From NCBI GenBank assembly GCA_963585895.1, contig OY757904.1, positions 28,044,573-28,108,572 of the forward strand: a stretch of DNA of 64,000 bases. The letters run 5' to 3'. The notes beneath the pieces are model-generated. The model saw nothing but the letters and a program-made list of their open reading frames with translations, did no database searches and was not told the DNA's origin. This document shows positions 32,961 through 44,882 of the stretch, piece by piece. A program made the position numbers and the translations under genes. Source of the stretch: Sepioteuthis lessoniana (Eukaryota; Mollusca; Cephalopoda; Myopsida; Loliginidae). Position 1 is the first letter of the stretch. Every line of letters starts with the position of its first letter.

Positions 32961-33167
32961 TATCCTCATACTTTTTGATTTGGATTTTTAATTCTCTTCT
33001 TGACTAACTATTCATATCGTTACTTCATTCTTCCTAACTTCCTCTTTCATTCTTTCATTTTCATTTTTTTGTGATATTGTACACGTTTTCTTTTTTTTTT
33101 TTTTTCATAAAAAGTTATTTTTCAGCACATCGAATAATTATTTACATCAATATATTTTGTAATCATG

Positions 33168-33418
33168 TTGGCTCACAGTACTTGCAGGTGACCCACAGGC
33201 TTCATTTTCAATAGTTACTACATTAAGGAATAGAGGAAGCTGCTGCTCCTTTCCCCGAATTGCTCCACTTATGCTTGATCCATATCTTATAATGCTTAGT
33301 GTTAAGCAAGCATGAATCACGTGCCATTTTTGAGTCTTTAGTATGACCCGATCTGGGATTGAACCCTGGTCTACCGGACCATTAGGAAACATTCTAACCA
33401 ATAACCCAATGGGCCAGT
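33168..33418 (-). mobile_element. SINE-C, near full length
   Basis: The complement of the family: GGTGACCCACAGGCTTCA at the 3' end, ATATCTTATAATGCTTAGTG in the middle, B box GGGATTGAACCCTGG, and head ending AATGGGCCAG. Confidence 0.85.
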
Positions 33419-33677
33419 AACTGTTGTATATTATTCCATGAAATATCCTTTTTTTCTTTGATTTAATCATGTCCAACTATTTTATATGTGCAAATGCTCG
33501 GGCATTATAATATATTATAGAAATTATGTATATGAACATAGTGATATATTTTCCGTGAGGTATTTTTTTTATTTGACCGCTTGCCTTTTCAGTGTGAGGT
33601 GTTTACAATATCCTGGTTATACCCCCGGTAGTCCGTCGCATAGCATTAAACTACATTTGATAGCGAGATTTCAGTTC
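33419..33677. other. No recognised feature
   Basis: Nothing named. Confidence 0.4.
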
Positions 33678-33691
33678 TGGAAATCTCTGTT

Positions 33692-33931
33692 TTGGTTTGA
33701 TTTCTTTGTATAATGGCATATCAACCTTTGTAGGTTATTTAATGCCAAAGGCATTCTCCAAGAAGAACAGTAGTGAAACTATTGAACCCATAGCTGGGAG
33801 GATGAGGGGGTTCATACCTTTTCCAAGGGTATTTGCCCGTAAGTGACTGTAATAGCGCGACTGGAATACGAACTCGCTTACTACGATTCCGCAGTCCATC
33901 ACTTTAACCATTACACCACGAGGACACCCCA
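33692..33931 (-). mobile_element. SINE-B, full length with 14 bp TSD
   Basis: TGGAAATCTCTGTT at 33678-33691 and 33932-33945 is an exact duplication. The plus strand runs from the tail complement (ATGGCATATCAACCTTTGTA) to the head complement (CCATTACACCACGAGGACAC). Confidence 0.93.
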
Positions 33932-33945
33932 TGGAAATCTCTGTT

Positions 33946-34688
33946 GTGTAAAGTAGTCTTTCTTTTCCATTACTCTCAAGTGCACTCTCGCGACGGCTCT
34001 GCCGTCCTTGATAAACAACTGGGGCGGGAGGATTCCGCTTCCAATCTGCAGATCTCTTCGCTGGTCGATATATCTTCGGTTGACACGACCGATTCGATAT
34101 CTACCAACCTTGTGTTTTGTATATCCGGACATCATATCACTCAGTAGTCGTAGTCACCAATTAGCGTTTAAACGAATGAGATCGCGTAATTAAGTAAGTA
34201 AAAAAAAAGAATAAAAATCGACCCTAAGAAACAGAGAAAAATACGACTTACTAAATACCAACATTCGTATGAAAAAATGCTTTTCAAAAATTATACATAT
34301 ATTCACTCATCTCAAAGGTGGTGTGTTTTTTATAAGAGACCAGTTCACGAATTACCAGTTCGTCAATTCCTCGAATAAGTTTTTGACTTTTCTACTTTCA
34401 CTGTCCATAGTCTAGCGCAAGACAATCTTAAATGGCGATTTTGTTTGATTTCTTCAATCATTGGTATGTTTTCACAAGAGCTTTTTACAATAAGCTTTTG
34501 CGCTATTTCAATAAGCTTCTTTGCTATTTAACTTTAGACAAATACCAAATCCTTTTGTAATGTTTAAGGACGTTTAGCGAGAATTAATGAAAGTGGTATG
34601 AAGCCGAGACAAGATACATGGACAAAGAAGTCAAATCAACAGAGGGAAGAACACAATCAAAATATTTCAACAGAAGGGTGCATTTAAA

Positions 34689-34735
<47 letters not shown>

Positions 34736-35044
34736 TGGTTCTGTCGGTGACCTTGGGTTTCATGATTTACGCATTCGTTAGACAGAATGAAAAGTTTTCA
34801 AAAAAGGCCGATTAATACGGTTAATTTTCTTTTTTAGAAGTACGTCTTATACATTAGCAGAGATACAGTCAGTGTATCTAAAGTCCTGCTAACATAGTCG
34901 GAAAAAAGATTTGGGTTAAATGAACTTGTAAAGAAGGAAATTATCACCAAACGTTTTCTTGTGAAAAATAAAAGCTTTTTCATCATTACCCTCCAGACTT
35001 AGTGGCATATTAATATTCAGAATAAGTTCACACTAACAATTTTT
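33946..35044. other. Mostly unassigned
   Basis: (TA)n at 34690-34733. About 34850-34905 resembles a worn family H head (TTAGCAGAGATACAGTCAGT). Nothing else. Confidence 0.4.
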
Positions 35045-35365
<321 letters not shown>

Positions 35366-35580
35366 TTAAACTTAAACAGTGGTCAAAGACTTATTTCTCT
35401 CAGCACAGTTCACACACAGCTACTGCCTTTAAGAAAAGATAAGTTTACGTTATTTGTTTTCCACAAAAGCAATTTGAAGAATACAGTCAAGACAATCATA
35501 TAAGTCCTAGAGCTTGGCGTAAGCAGCCGATTGATAAAATCATGCTTTTCAAAAAGCCACTCAAGTCAACTAAGGCCCAA
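35366..35580. other. No recognised feature
   Basis: Nothing named. Confidence 0.4.
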
Positions 35581-35591
35581 AGTGGAATATT

Positions 35592-35880
35592 CATATTTAC
35601 CTAACCCCTCCGCTCGGGCAGGATATGACACAAGGTCAATTTTTAAGCGGAGTTTAATAGAATTCAGAGTTTTCTATCTGCTAGATTAATTGCCTCATCA
35701 TGGCTGAAGAACCCCTCTGTCCTACTATTTACCCATTGCTGGAGGGAGAATAATTTGATTCATACCTTTCCCAAAAGTATTTGTGCTATGTAAAATACAA
35801 TCAATCTCGTCCTGGATTTGAACATGTGTCGCCGTGTCGATTTCCCACGACGATAACCATTACACCACGGGCACCTCCAG
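35592..35880 (-). mobile_element. SINE-A, full length, TSD with one mismatch
   Basis: AGTGGAATATT at 35581-35591 versus AGTGGAGTATT at 35881-35891. All SINE-A segments are present in complement, from CCCCTCCGCTCGGGCAGG to CCATTACACCACGGGCACCT. Confidence 0.9.
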
Positions 35881-35891
35881 AGTGGAGTATT

Positions 35892-36114
35892 GCAAGTTAC
35901 TTGACCACCAAGATCCTTTCCTCAAGCATTATCGGTTGCCACCAATGACTGACAAGTATTTTGTTTGCGTATATGTCTCCCTAAGTGTGTGTGCTTTTGA
36001 AAGTCTGTATGTTTGCGCATGCGCTGTCGCTCACGCATACATATATGCATATATTTTGTGTAATATAATGCCCGAGGGATTTCGTTTTATATATCTTGCC
36101 TTTGGGTTTAGTTA
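35892..36114. other. No recognised feature
   Basis: Nothing named. Confidence 0.4.
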
Positions 36115-36560
36115 AGCTGACAACCTTTCGGCTCAGTACATGAGTTAGTTAGGTGCAAACTTGAGCGCAGGTGTTAACGCGCGCTGGGAAGGTGTGTCGT
36201 TCACAGATGTCAAAATAAAAATCCCAGGACCAGGGGATGTGAATGACATCATGCACCGGAAGCGTGCGCGGAGGATTATGGGGGATTTGAAAAAAGTCAG
36301 TTAGATGAGAACTAGACTCCGAATGGGAAGGGTCGACTCTCGGGGCTCTCTGAGGCCAGACAAATTTGTGCGCTACGTGCGCTGCACGAGATCGGGGGGG
36401 GGCAGATGGAAGAGCCAGAATAGAAAGAATGTGTATCTCTCTCCTTATATCGAAGAACCTTTAAACTCAAAGGTAATAAAAAGTTTCGTACCTGAAAAAA
36501 GAAGTCGTAAGTGTTTGTCGTGTTTCGGGATTCCTATGTTCTCTCTCTCTATATATATGT
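36115..36560. other. CpG-rich, promoter-like or LTR-like island
   Basis: Unlike its AT-rich surroundings this segment has many CpG dinucleotides (TTAACGCGCGCTGGG, GCGTGCGCGG, GCGCTACGTGCGCTGC). A CRE-like TGACATCA (36244-36251) stands four bases before an ETS-like ACCGGAAG (36255-36262). An 86-residue plus-strand frame (36305-36565) is basic and matches nothing I know. It could be a promoter with 5' exon, or a solo LTR. I cannot define ends. Confidence 0.35.
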
Positions 36561-36897
36561 TATGAACATTCTATGTACGTTTCACATATCTGTATCATGG
36601 GTATGTTACATTTGTAGTGACATGGATCTTTAGATATGTACACATATTTCCGCAGTCTGTTGTGGGAAAGGCGTAAGGCCTGGGAAGTGAGTGAGATAAG
36701 GGGAGAGTGGGTGAGGAGGGGGTGAGAACTGAATTGTTACAATCAAAATGATTTCTTTGTCTCTTGATCATACCTAATTTTATGATGGGTAAAATTTTTT
36801 TTGTTGTGTATATGGAATGTCTGTTTTGGGGTGAATTTTATTGGATGATGATGATGATGATTAAAATTAAGATCATCATGTTTCTTTTTTTAAATCA

Positions 36898-36936
<39 letters not shown>

Positions 36937-36964
36937 GGTTTGTATAAGTTTATAAAATTACCAG

Positions 36965-37005
<41 letters not shown>

Positions 37006-37959
37006 GGTTTCTATAAGTTTATATATTTACCAGAAAATTTGTATATCCCAGAGGTCTCGTTCAAAAGTCTGCTAGGATGAATGTGCCCAGAAAAATGAAG
37101 TAAATAAATTTTCCTAGCTTTTTCCTCAACAGACAAAAGTATCACAATAATATAAAAACAACAAAGGAATGAGTGTGCATTGTATAACAGTACAAGAAAG
37201 ATGAATTCGTAAGGTGGTCAACTAATTGTATATACTTCATTCTAAAAGAGAATGAATAGTCATTATATATATATATATATATATATATATAGATATATAT
37301 ATATATGATTGATTGTTATTAGAAAGTTTATACCGTAAAAACATCAATACATAACTTTGTCTTTTTCAACATCAGGGACAACTAAAGCCCTGTAGACAGT
37401 TTAAATGAGATTACATTATCCCAATACTCATTATTATATTCAGACAGAAACTCGAAAGGATTAAAAGTATCATCTGCTATGACATCATTCAAAGACTATT
37501 TATTTTGCAAACTAAATTTGGTACAATGTTATGTAGTATTTACTTGAACGATCTCCCGGCGCCCATCTCCTCACTTCACTCCGTTTTCCGGCCGTCTTAT
37601 TCATTTACTTCGATGACACTTTCTTCTTGTCACTAGTTGTCCCTTTCGGCGAGCAGAAATGGCGTATTCAACTACTCGACTGAAATATTTCGCAAGAACT
37701 ATTTTATTCTCAATTATACAACCGTTTTAGTCACATGATTGACATTATCCGTGGTCTCCGATATATCTTGCGTTCAGTAGCTCTTGGTTATACTGATTAA
37801 GTCCCAGTATTTTCTCACGCATTCCTGCCAAAATTATAGATTCCAAGAAAGTATAATTAAACAACAAGACCAAATAAGATTAACACTCTGTACAGAACCT
37901 CTTTTAAACACCAAAAACAAAACCCCATCGTGTTGAATCAAGAACTATGTTTGAATAAG

Positions 37960-38020
<61 letters not shown>
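36561..38020. other. Unassigned, with (TA)n arrays and a duplicated unit
   Basis: TA arrays at 36901-36933, 36968-37003, 37265-37308 and 37965-38020. A unit of about 70 bases, (TA)n plus AAGGTTT.TATAAGTTTATA and TTACCAGAAA, is present twice at 36901-37040. The rest is featureless. Confidence 0.55.
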
Positions 38021-38021
<1 letters not shown>

Positions 38022-38855
38022 GAGGATCATTAAATAAGTTTCCAGACTTTTTTTGTATGAGCACTTTTATTGAGAGTACACACATGAAACTATAGTCCCC
38101 TTCGAAGTAATCTCCTCCGGCTGCAATGCACTTGTTGTACCGTTCCAACAACTTCTGGAAGGTCCCATGGAAGTCCTCTTGTGTGAGCGTGTCAATGACT
38201 TTCGCCATAGCCTATTTCATCTGCTCATAACGATAGCCTCTGAGCTTAGGGAATTACCAAAAGTCATAGGGAGCAATGATTGGACTACATGGAAGGCGAG
38301 GAACTGTCTTGATGCCCATCTTGGTCAAATAGTCTGTGACAAGGATGCAGTTGTGGACTGGCGCATTGTCCTGGTGGAAATGCCACTGACATAACCCTAA
38401 ACCCTAACCCTTAGGCCAATCAACTCTGGTGTTTTGACTTCCTTACTCCTCCCACACCTCTCATCATCCATCACATACTCCCTGCCTTACTTGAATCTCT
38501 TATGCCACTCAAAAACTGAGACTCCATTCATGCAAGATGCTCCAAAAGCAGTATGAACCATCCCATACGTTTCTGTGGTATTTGTTCCAAGTATAAAACA
38601 GAGTTTTATTACATATCGTTCTTCTAAAGTGTCCTCACGTCCAGATTGCCTTTTTGAAATTTACACGCTGTGACAATCAGTCTTCAATAGGGTGTATTCT
38701 AATTCTTCCTGTAGCTGTTCATTTGAACCAGAAATCATAAAAATACGTCAGTCATATCATAAGACGTATAGCAATAACATACTGAATTCTCAAGTGCCTA
38801 CGACAATTTTAAAGGCCTGTACAAAAAAATATGGAAACTTATTGAAGGTACCACG
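38021..38855 (-). mobile_element. Mariner-type element, core-deleted, copy 2
   Basis: It begins CGAGGATCATTAAATAAGTT right after a (TA)n array and ends GTACCACG followed by TA. The C-terminal relic on the minus strand is the best preserved: VIDTLTQEDFHGTFQKLLER, then YNKCIAAGGDYFEGDYSFMC. The N-terminal relic includes RCGRS-type and HKRFK-type pieces. Copy 2 lacks a further 85 or so bases next to the telomere-like block, compared with copies 1 and 3. Confidence 0.87.
38391..38413. repeat. Telomere-like repeat inside mariner copy 2
   Basis: ATAACCCTAAACCCTAACCC at the transposase-core deletion junction. Confidence 0.88.
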
Positions 38856-38857
38856 TA

Positions 38858-40042
38858 TGTATATATTATAACAGTTGTATCAAACAATCAAACAGCACAT
38901 CACACTAGTTGTTTTTTTTTAATTTCGAAATACTTCGCTGACGACTGTATTTGACGGATCAAAACCCATAATAATTTTTTAAAAACCCTTTCCCTCCAAA
39001 CATATTAAGTACAAATTCTAAGCTAATTAGCTCTTTTTTGCTAATTTCGAATGTACCTCAATTATATATAAAAACGAGAAATAAATATATCTTCAGTTAG
39101 TACAGATATCCCTATACCTGCTCCAGAAACCCTTGATAATGAATTATTAATTACTCAAATACTTTCCGATTTATATCTTTTGAGTGAAAATCTTCTTTAT
39201 TTTCTTTCAAGAATACATTTCATTACAATTTATTTAATTTTCTTGTAGTTTACATGTATATATGTACGGTATCTGCACAATTCAATCAGTGATTCTTTGA
39301 GGCATAATCACATTTTTCTCTCGCATAGTGACATACTTAAACAAAATAATTTTTACTCACAAAATATGTCCCTTTATTTCAAGTTATTAAAAAGAAATTC
39401 TGACAGGTTACGTCTTTGCTGGTAGGTCAACCCTGGCACGTCCTAGTACTGGAGTTCGTTAGAGAACATTGCTTTTGAGTTCGTCATCGCATCTCTAGCA
39501 ATGCCCTTCACGTCATGCCCAACTAACTTGAATGGTTTTTAAGATGAAAGTTAAATGTCAATACGGATCCTGCCTTGTTGGGTGTATCTTTCAGAATTTT
39601 TTTCAAGATGGTGCACAGCATTCTTCTGTTGTATTCTCAATGCATTTTATCAGTGTCCATGTTGCGTTCCCATATCGAAATATAGATACAGCTAAAGCTT
39701 AGTAAAACTTCGTTTTATTTTATCAGAGAGACCAGACTTCTATATGATCTATAAGTCGATGTCTCTCAGTAGATGGGATTATTTTTCCTTGTTTGCTTAA
39801 ATCAGCCCATCGTATAAACTACGCGGAAAGCTCAAAATAAATTGCTAAGAGCCACGTCGATCTATTTCTTATTGATTTGACAATATTTATATGACACTTT
39901 ATTTTTCTTTCGCATCCGTCTCGGAAATGGGTTCGTGAAGCCGGTTGAATTTCGGTATGTCTTTGCCACATGACCGGAAGCGGTCACGGTGAACACTTCC
40001 GTTAGGGTTATTAAAAAGAAATTCTGACAGGTTACTCCTTCA

Positions 40043-40047
<5 letters not shown>
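38858..40047. other. AT-rich, no recognised feature
   Basis: Nothing named. AATTTCTGACAGGTTAC words recur at 39392 and 40020 as a short duplicate (TTAAAAAGAAATTCTGACAG). Confidence 0.45.

Positions 40048-40088
<41 letters not shown>
40048..40088. repeat. (CT)n microsatellite
   Basis: About 41 bases of CT. Confidence 0.95.
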
Positions 40089-40091
<3 letters not shown>

Positions 40092-40445
40092 CCAGAAAGA
40101 GCTGCATCTGCAGAGTGTTTCACCATTTTCAAGATAACGACAAATATGAAAACATCGAAACAAACAAGAAAAATTAATTTATGATCGTATATACAACTTA
40201 ACTGAAATATTGAGAAGGGTACAGACTACGTGATTGAATGATTAATTGATTGATTATTTTTAATTGCATGACAACACGTTTAACGTTTTATTATGCCAAG
40301 AAGTTAGGGAATCTCGTACATTGTTCATTCATACTTATCTTTTCAGTGTAATTGTTTGACAGTAGTTTTTTTTTTTTGGCACACAGTTATATGATATAAA
40401 GTATTGCCATATAATAGTTATAATCTATATTTACAAGGTTTCCAC
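40089..40445. other. Unassigned, possible family H repeat unit
   Basis: About 40380-40435 (CACACAGTTATATGATATAA) resembles the variant tandem unit seen at 35290. Otherwise nothing. Confidence 0.35.
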
Positions 40446-40858
40446 CAGAAACAATACTGATGACACGAGAACGACATTTAACCAAGAAAAAATGGGAAGA
40501 AAAAAAATCTATGGACGTTTTAAGCAACTAATAAGCAACTCACACGAGAAAACATGGACGTGGCTAAGAAAGGGAAGCCTTAAGAAAGAAACTGAATCTC
40601 TTCAAAGAGCAGCACAAAACAACGCCAAAAGAACCAATCATATCAAAGCAAGAATAGATAAGATACAACAAAATAACAAATGTAGTCTATGTAGTGATAG
40701 AGACAAAACGATCAATCCCATTATAAGCAAATCCAGCAAATTTGAACAGAAAGAATATAAGACTAGACACGACTGTAAGAGCAAGGTGAATTGAAATTTG
40801 ACCGTACGAACAAATGGTATAAGCACAGCACAGCATCTGAGATGACGTAGACATATTG
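40446..40858 (+). pseudogene. Second LINE family, C-terminal fragment (copy 1)
   Basis: The frame at 40492-40794 reads HEKTWTWLRKGSLKKETESL and ARIDKIQQNNKCSLC. I recognise this as the post-RT region of a non-LTR retrotransposon common in molluscs and flatworms, where a C-x2-C-x8-H-x4-C zinc knuckle follows. Here the knuckle is broken (CSLCSDRDKTINP, His and last Cys replaced). No upstream RT is attached. It is directly followed by a second copy in the same orientation. Confidence 0.7.
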
Positions 40859-42060
40859 TATGTGTCAAGAAAGGAAGAAGGAAGAGGACTCGTCGCTGTA
40901 TCGATACAAAGACAGAAAGACTATATTAAAAATACCGAGGAAAACTTATTACAGTGACCAGAAACAATATGGACAACACAAGCTTCGAAAGAATAAAAAA
41001 AATTACCAGAAAACAAAAATGGGAAGAAAAACTACTCTATGGATATTTCAAACAACAAACAAGTGAATTCTCACACGAGAAAATTTGGACATGGATAAGA
41101 AAGGGACACCTTAATAGAGAAACTGAGTTTCTTCGGATAGCAGCACAGAAAAAAGACATAATGACTAAATATGCTTTAGCACGAATTGACCAGACGCAAC
41201 AAAATAGCCGATGTAGATTATGCGGTGATCATATTTACTTAACCCCTCCGCTTGGGCAGGATATGACACAAGGTCAATTTTTAAGCGGAGTTTAATAGGT
41301 TTGAATTCAGAGTTTTCCTTCTCCTAGACTAGTTGCCTCGCCAAAGCTGAAGAACCTAGTCCGCCCTACTATTTACCCATAGCTGCAGTGAGAATAATTG
41401 GATTCATACATTTCCCAAGGATACTAGTGCTATGTGAAATGCAATCAGTCTCGTCAAGATTATGTGGTGATAGAGACGAAAAGATCAATCACACATTAAG
41501 CGAATATTGTAAATTAGCGCAAAAACAGTATCAGACTTGATACGACAGGGGGCGAAAGGTGATCCACTGGTAATTGCGCAAGAAGTTTAAATTTGAACAT
41601 ACAAAGAAACGGTATGTACACAGCTCAGAAACCGTTCAGTAGAGAGAGAGAGGAACAAACTACTCAGAGACTTTAAGATACAAATGATGATCAGTGATTG
41701 TCAACAACAGAATTAAAAGAGAACCTGCTGAATGGTGGACTTTGGTGTTCTGGCTGACCTTAGGTTCAAACTAAAAGAAAGCGAAAAGATCTATTAATAC
41801 AGCTCGAAAACTGAAAAATATGGGACATGAAAGAGACGGTGGTACCAATTGAAATTGACACGTTTGGTACAGTCACCAAAAGTTTAATAAAGGGATTGGG
41901 GGATTCGAAAATAAGAAGACAAGTGGAGGCCATCTAAACTGTAGCATTGTTGTGATCGGTCAGAATACTGAGAAAAGTCCTGAAAACTTGTAGAGACTTG
42001 CTGTCACTCAGACACCAGTGAAAAAACATTTACTAACGCTGGTGTGAATTATTTTCAAAA
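40859..42060 (+). pseudogene. Second LINE family, C-terminal fragment (copy 2), with nested SINE-A
   Basis: It starts with RGLVAV- and YIKNTEENLL-like text (about 40880-40950). The frame HEKIWTWIRKGHLNRETEFL with CRLCGD follows (40954-41229). SINE-A then interrupts inside the zinc knuckle, which resumes at 41472 as RDEKINHTLSEYCKL. Downstream come frame-shifted pieces of the family's C-terminal domain: VVPIEIDTFGTVTKSLIKGL (about 41840-41900) and ILRKVLKTCRDLLSL (about 41970-42010). Multiple stops are present. Confidence 0.75.
41230..41456 (-). mobile_element. SINE-A, 5' truncated, nested, 15 bp TSD
   Basis: AGATTATGCGGTGAT at 41215-41229 and AGATTATGTGGTGAT at 41457-41471 differ at one base. 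The SINE lacks its tRNA head and stops just past the B box (TCTCGTC), as expected for incomplete reverse transcription. Confidence 0.92.
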
Positions 42061-42069
42061 GAGAAAACA

Positions 42070-42375
42070 TAAAAAATTTGGAAGTTGGACAAATCGAGAC
42101 CATACAAACTACATCATTGATAAGATCGACCAGAATACCGAGAACTGTCCTGGACATCTCAGGCTCTTGCTGTCACTCAGACTTCAATGCAAACTATCAA
42201 CTATTTTTTGATGTGAGAAGTTTTCAATAATAATAATAATAATAATTCAAACTACCAAACTACAGCATTGCTAAGATGGGCCAGAATTCTGAGAAGGGTA
42301 CTGGGAGCTTGAGGGGAATGGCCATCTGCCAACTTTGATGTGGAAAACTCACAAAGTGTACTAATAATAATACTT
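42070..42375 (+). repeat. Two further stacked 3' ends of the second LINE family
   Basis: 42070-42246 encodes LEVGQIETIQTTSLIRSTRI, which repeats the preceding copy's C-terminus, and ends GATGTGAGAAGTTTTC(AAT)n. 42247-42375 restarts at ATTCAAACTACCAAACTACA and again ends near AATAATAAT. With copy 2 this gives three successive 3' ends in one orientation. Confidence 0.75.
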
Positions 42376-42619
42376 AGTAAACAATCATTACTTCACTTTG
42401 TAGAAAGTATGCTAGAAAAAGCCATGCATGCAGGTCCTTGCACTGTTTAACATCGTCTGATATCTTGTCAAATAGCTCGTATACTATATAACAACATGGT
42501 AAAAAAATTGACGGAGTTTAAACGGAAAATTAACCTCTATAGGTTTATTTTATGCATAGGAATTTGAGAACCGCTTTCATTTTTTGTGAACGTATTTTTG
42601 CAAATTTGTCCCCAAGGTC
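42376..42619. other. No recognised feature
   Basis: Nothing named. Confidence 0.4.
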
Positions 42620-42885
42620 AAGATGTATCACAAGACTTTTGTCGAGCGGGCTTTAACTGCTTTGAATTCAGAGTTTTCCTTTTCCTTGACAGGTTGTCTA
42701 ACAAAAGCTAAAGAACCCAGTTTGCCATAATATTTACACGTAGCTGGAGAAAGAAAAATTGAATTTATACCTATCTCAAGGGTATTAGTACCATGTGAAA
42801 TGCATTCAGCCTCGTCCTGGATTTGAACTCGTATCACTGTATCTATTTCCTACGACGACAACCTTTAAACCACGGATACATCATT
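42620..42885 (-). mobile_element. SINE-A, moderately decayed
   Basis: Complement of tail (GCGGGCTTTAACTGCTTTGA), core (GGGTATTAGTACCATG), B box (CCTGGATTTGAACTCG) and head (TAAACCACGGATACATC). Confidence 0.82.
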
Positions 42886-43019
42886 ATTTGTGTAGTTGTT
42901 TTTCCTTTTTTATTTGTTGCACATGGTTCTACAAAATAGGAATCCTTTTTAGATATATATCTTTAACGAAGAGATTAGACCTTGACAAATGCTATCTCTG
43001 CTGTTCAACGTGGACCATG

Positions 43020-44290
43020 GAATGATGAAAATGTTGATCTATTTATTGAGAATGCCCATCAGATACAGACTAGTGTCATTAGCAGAACACCTTTTTTATT
43101 GGTGGAAGGGGACAGAGTCTTATCCCTCTGCAAAAAAATATAGCTATGATATTCTAAGCCCCAACGACAGATGCTGATTTAATTTGCGTGTGAAAACTGT
43201 TAAACATTATGATGTGATAGACACAAAACGGAATATATGTGCTATAATCAAACAGGTGACATCACCACAGTAGACGGAACCCCTCTGAAACTAGTAAAAA
43301 AATTCACCTACATAGGAAACAGCGTCTCATCAACCGAAAAGGACATCGACACGCGGCTAACGAAGTCATGCACAGCTATCGATAGGCTATCGATCATATG
43401 GAAATCAGACTTGACCGATAAAATGAAACGCAGTTTCTTCGAGGCAGCTGTCGTATCGATACTGCTGTATGGATGCACTATTTGGACGCTAACTAAACGG
43501 CTGGAGAAGACGCTAGACGGCAATTACAAAAGAATGCTGCGAGCAATATTGAACAAGTCCTGGAGGCAACACCCCACAAGGTACCAACTATACGGCCACC
43601 TGCCTCCTATCACGAAAACTATCCAAGTTAGACGAACCAGACATGCAGGACACTGCTGGAGAAGCAGGGACGAGCTCATAAGTGATGTACTCCTATGGAC
43701 CTCCACATATGGCCGAGCGAAAGCTGGACGACCAGCTCGAACATACATACGCCAGCTATTTGAGGATACGGGATGTAGCCCTGAAGACCTAGCAGAGGCG
43801 ATGAATGATTGGGAGAAGTGGCGAGAGAGGGTCAGGGATATCCGTGCTACCAGCACGACATCATGATGATGATGACAATCAGTTTTGATCTATACACATA
43901 ATAACTTTTTTGGAGGGTAGGGGATAGAATCTTATCTTTCTGCCAAAAATATAGCCAGCATATTCTAATCCCTGCCGACAAATGTTGATTTCATTTACCT
44001 GTGAAAACTTTTTAAAAATATGATGTGATAGACTCTTAAATGTTACAATCAATTTTGGCCTATACACCTCTCTTTTTTTGGAGGGGTGGGGTGAGGTTAT
44101 AGAGACAGATCTCTCTGCACATAATATAGCCAGAATATTCTATGTCCCGGCGACATATGTTAATTTGATTTATGTGTGAAAACTGTTAAACATTATGATG
44201 TGATAGATACTTAATTCATGGTGCAATCAGTCTTTCGTAATAAAAATAATTCAAAATTAATCTATGGACGGAAAGGATTTATCTTATTTT
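43020..44290. repeat. Tandem units of about 175 bp related to the family H head
   Basis: TGTGAAAACTGTTAAACATT, ATGATGTGATAGA.AC, CAATCAGTTTTG.TCTATAC, CTTATC..TCTGCCAAAAAT and ATTCTAA.CCC recur at about 43090-43215, 43878-44035 and 44036-44215. The CCCTCTGCA ... ATTCTAAGCCCCAACGACAG order mirrors the family H head terminus. A truncated RTE splits the array. Confidence 0.65.
43211..43877 (+). pseudogene. RTE-type LINE, 5' truncated, C-terminal 209 codons open
   Basis: The open frame 43237-43866 corresponds to the part of the full-length RTE just after the YADD box. It shares YLYNQTGD-type start (MCYNQTGDITTVDGTPLKLV), the LYGC-WTLTKRLEK block, HPTRYQLYGHLPPITKT and RTRHAGHCWRSRDEL. It ends EKWRERVRDIRATST followed by an (ATG)n tail. 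This copy keeps the Arg codon where the full-length copy has a stop, so the family C-terminus is about 13 residues longer than the full-length copy now shows. Nearly all 5' sequence is missing, typical of aborted target-primed reverse transcription. Confidence 0.92.
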
Positions 44291-44770
44291 TTCTTGCAAA
44301 TGATCTTTAGAATATTTATGGAAGATCATAAAAAAAATTAAAAACATTTGATAAAAATAATTTAAATTTTTTTTTTTTATTCATGGAAACTACGGGACTG
44401 ACCGAATTTGCAGGGATAAATTACTTAAGAATATTCATTCGAATAAAATTTAATATGTAATGAAGTTATATTGATTTAGATAGATATTCGATTTCCAGAA
44501 CAATATTTTTCTAAATAAAAAAAAAAGAAGAAGACTGCGTAAAAAGTGCAAAAATTTAAAAAAAAAAATAAAGACTAAAAAAGAAAGAAATGAAGCAACG
44601 ATGACACAAATAAATGAAGGAGTGAATTAAAAATACAAGATACTGATAAAAATGAATTGAGACTGACTCTTTAGATATTTTACTTTTAAAATTCAAAATT
44701 CAAATGAAGACGTATCGCATTAACTTATAGTTTAGTGTAGTGCCTATTAATCCACTTCCAAAAACTGTCT
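44291..44770. other. AT-rich, no recognised feature
   Basis: A-rich. Nothing named. Confidence 0.45.
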
Positions 44771-44882
44771 TACTCCACTGTCCAGGAAAGGAATAGCACC
44801 CTTCCCTACACCTTGGTGTAGTAGCAATCGAAAAGGGAGACTTCGGGTCACCCTCGACTACGGTCGCCAACTTTACTTACTT
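44771..44882 (+). mobile_element. SINE-C 3' fragment
   Basis: CAGGAAAGGAATAGCACCC, CCTTGGTGTAGTAGCAATCG and CTCGACTACGGTCGCCAACT match the SINE-C 3' third. Confidence 0.85.
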
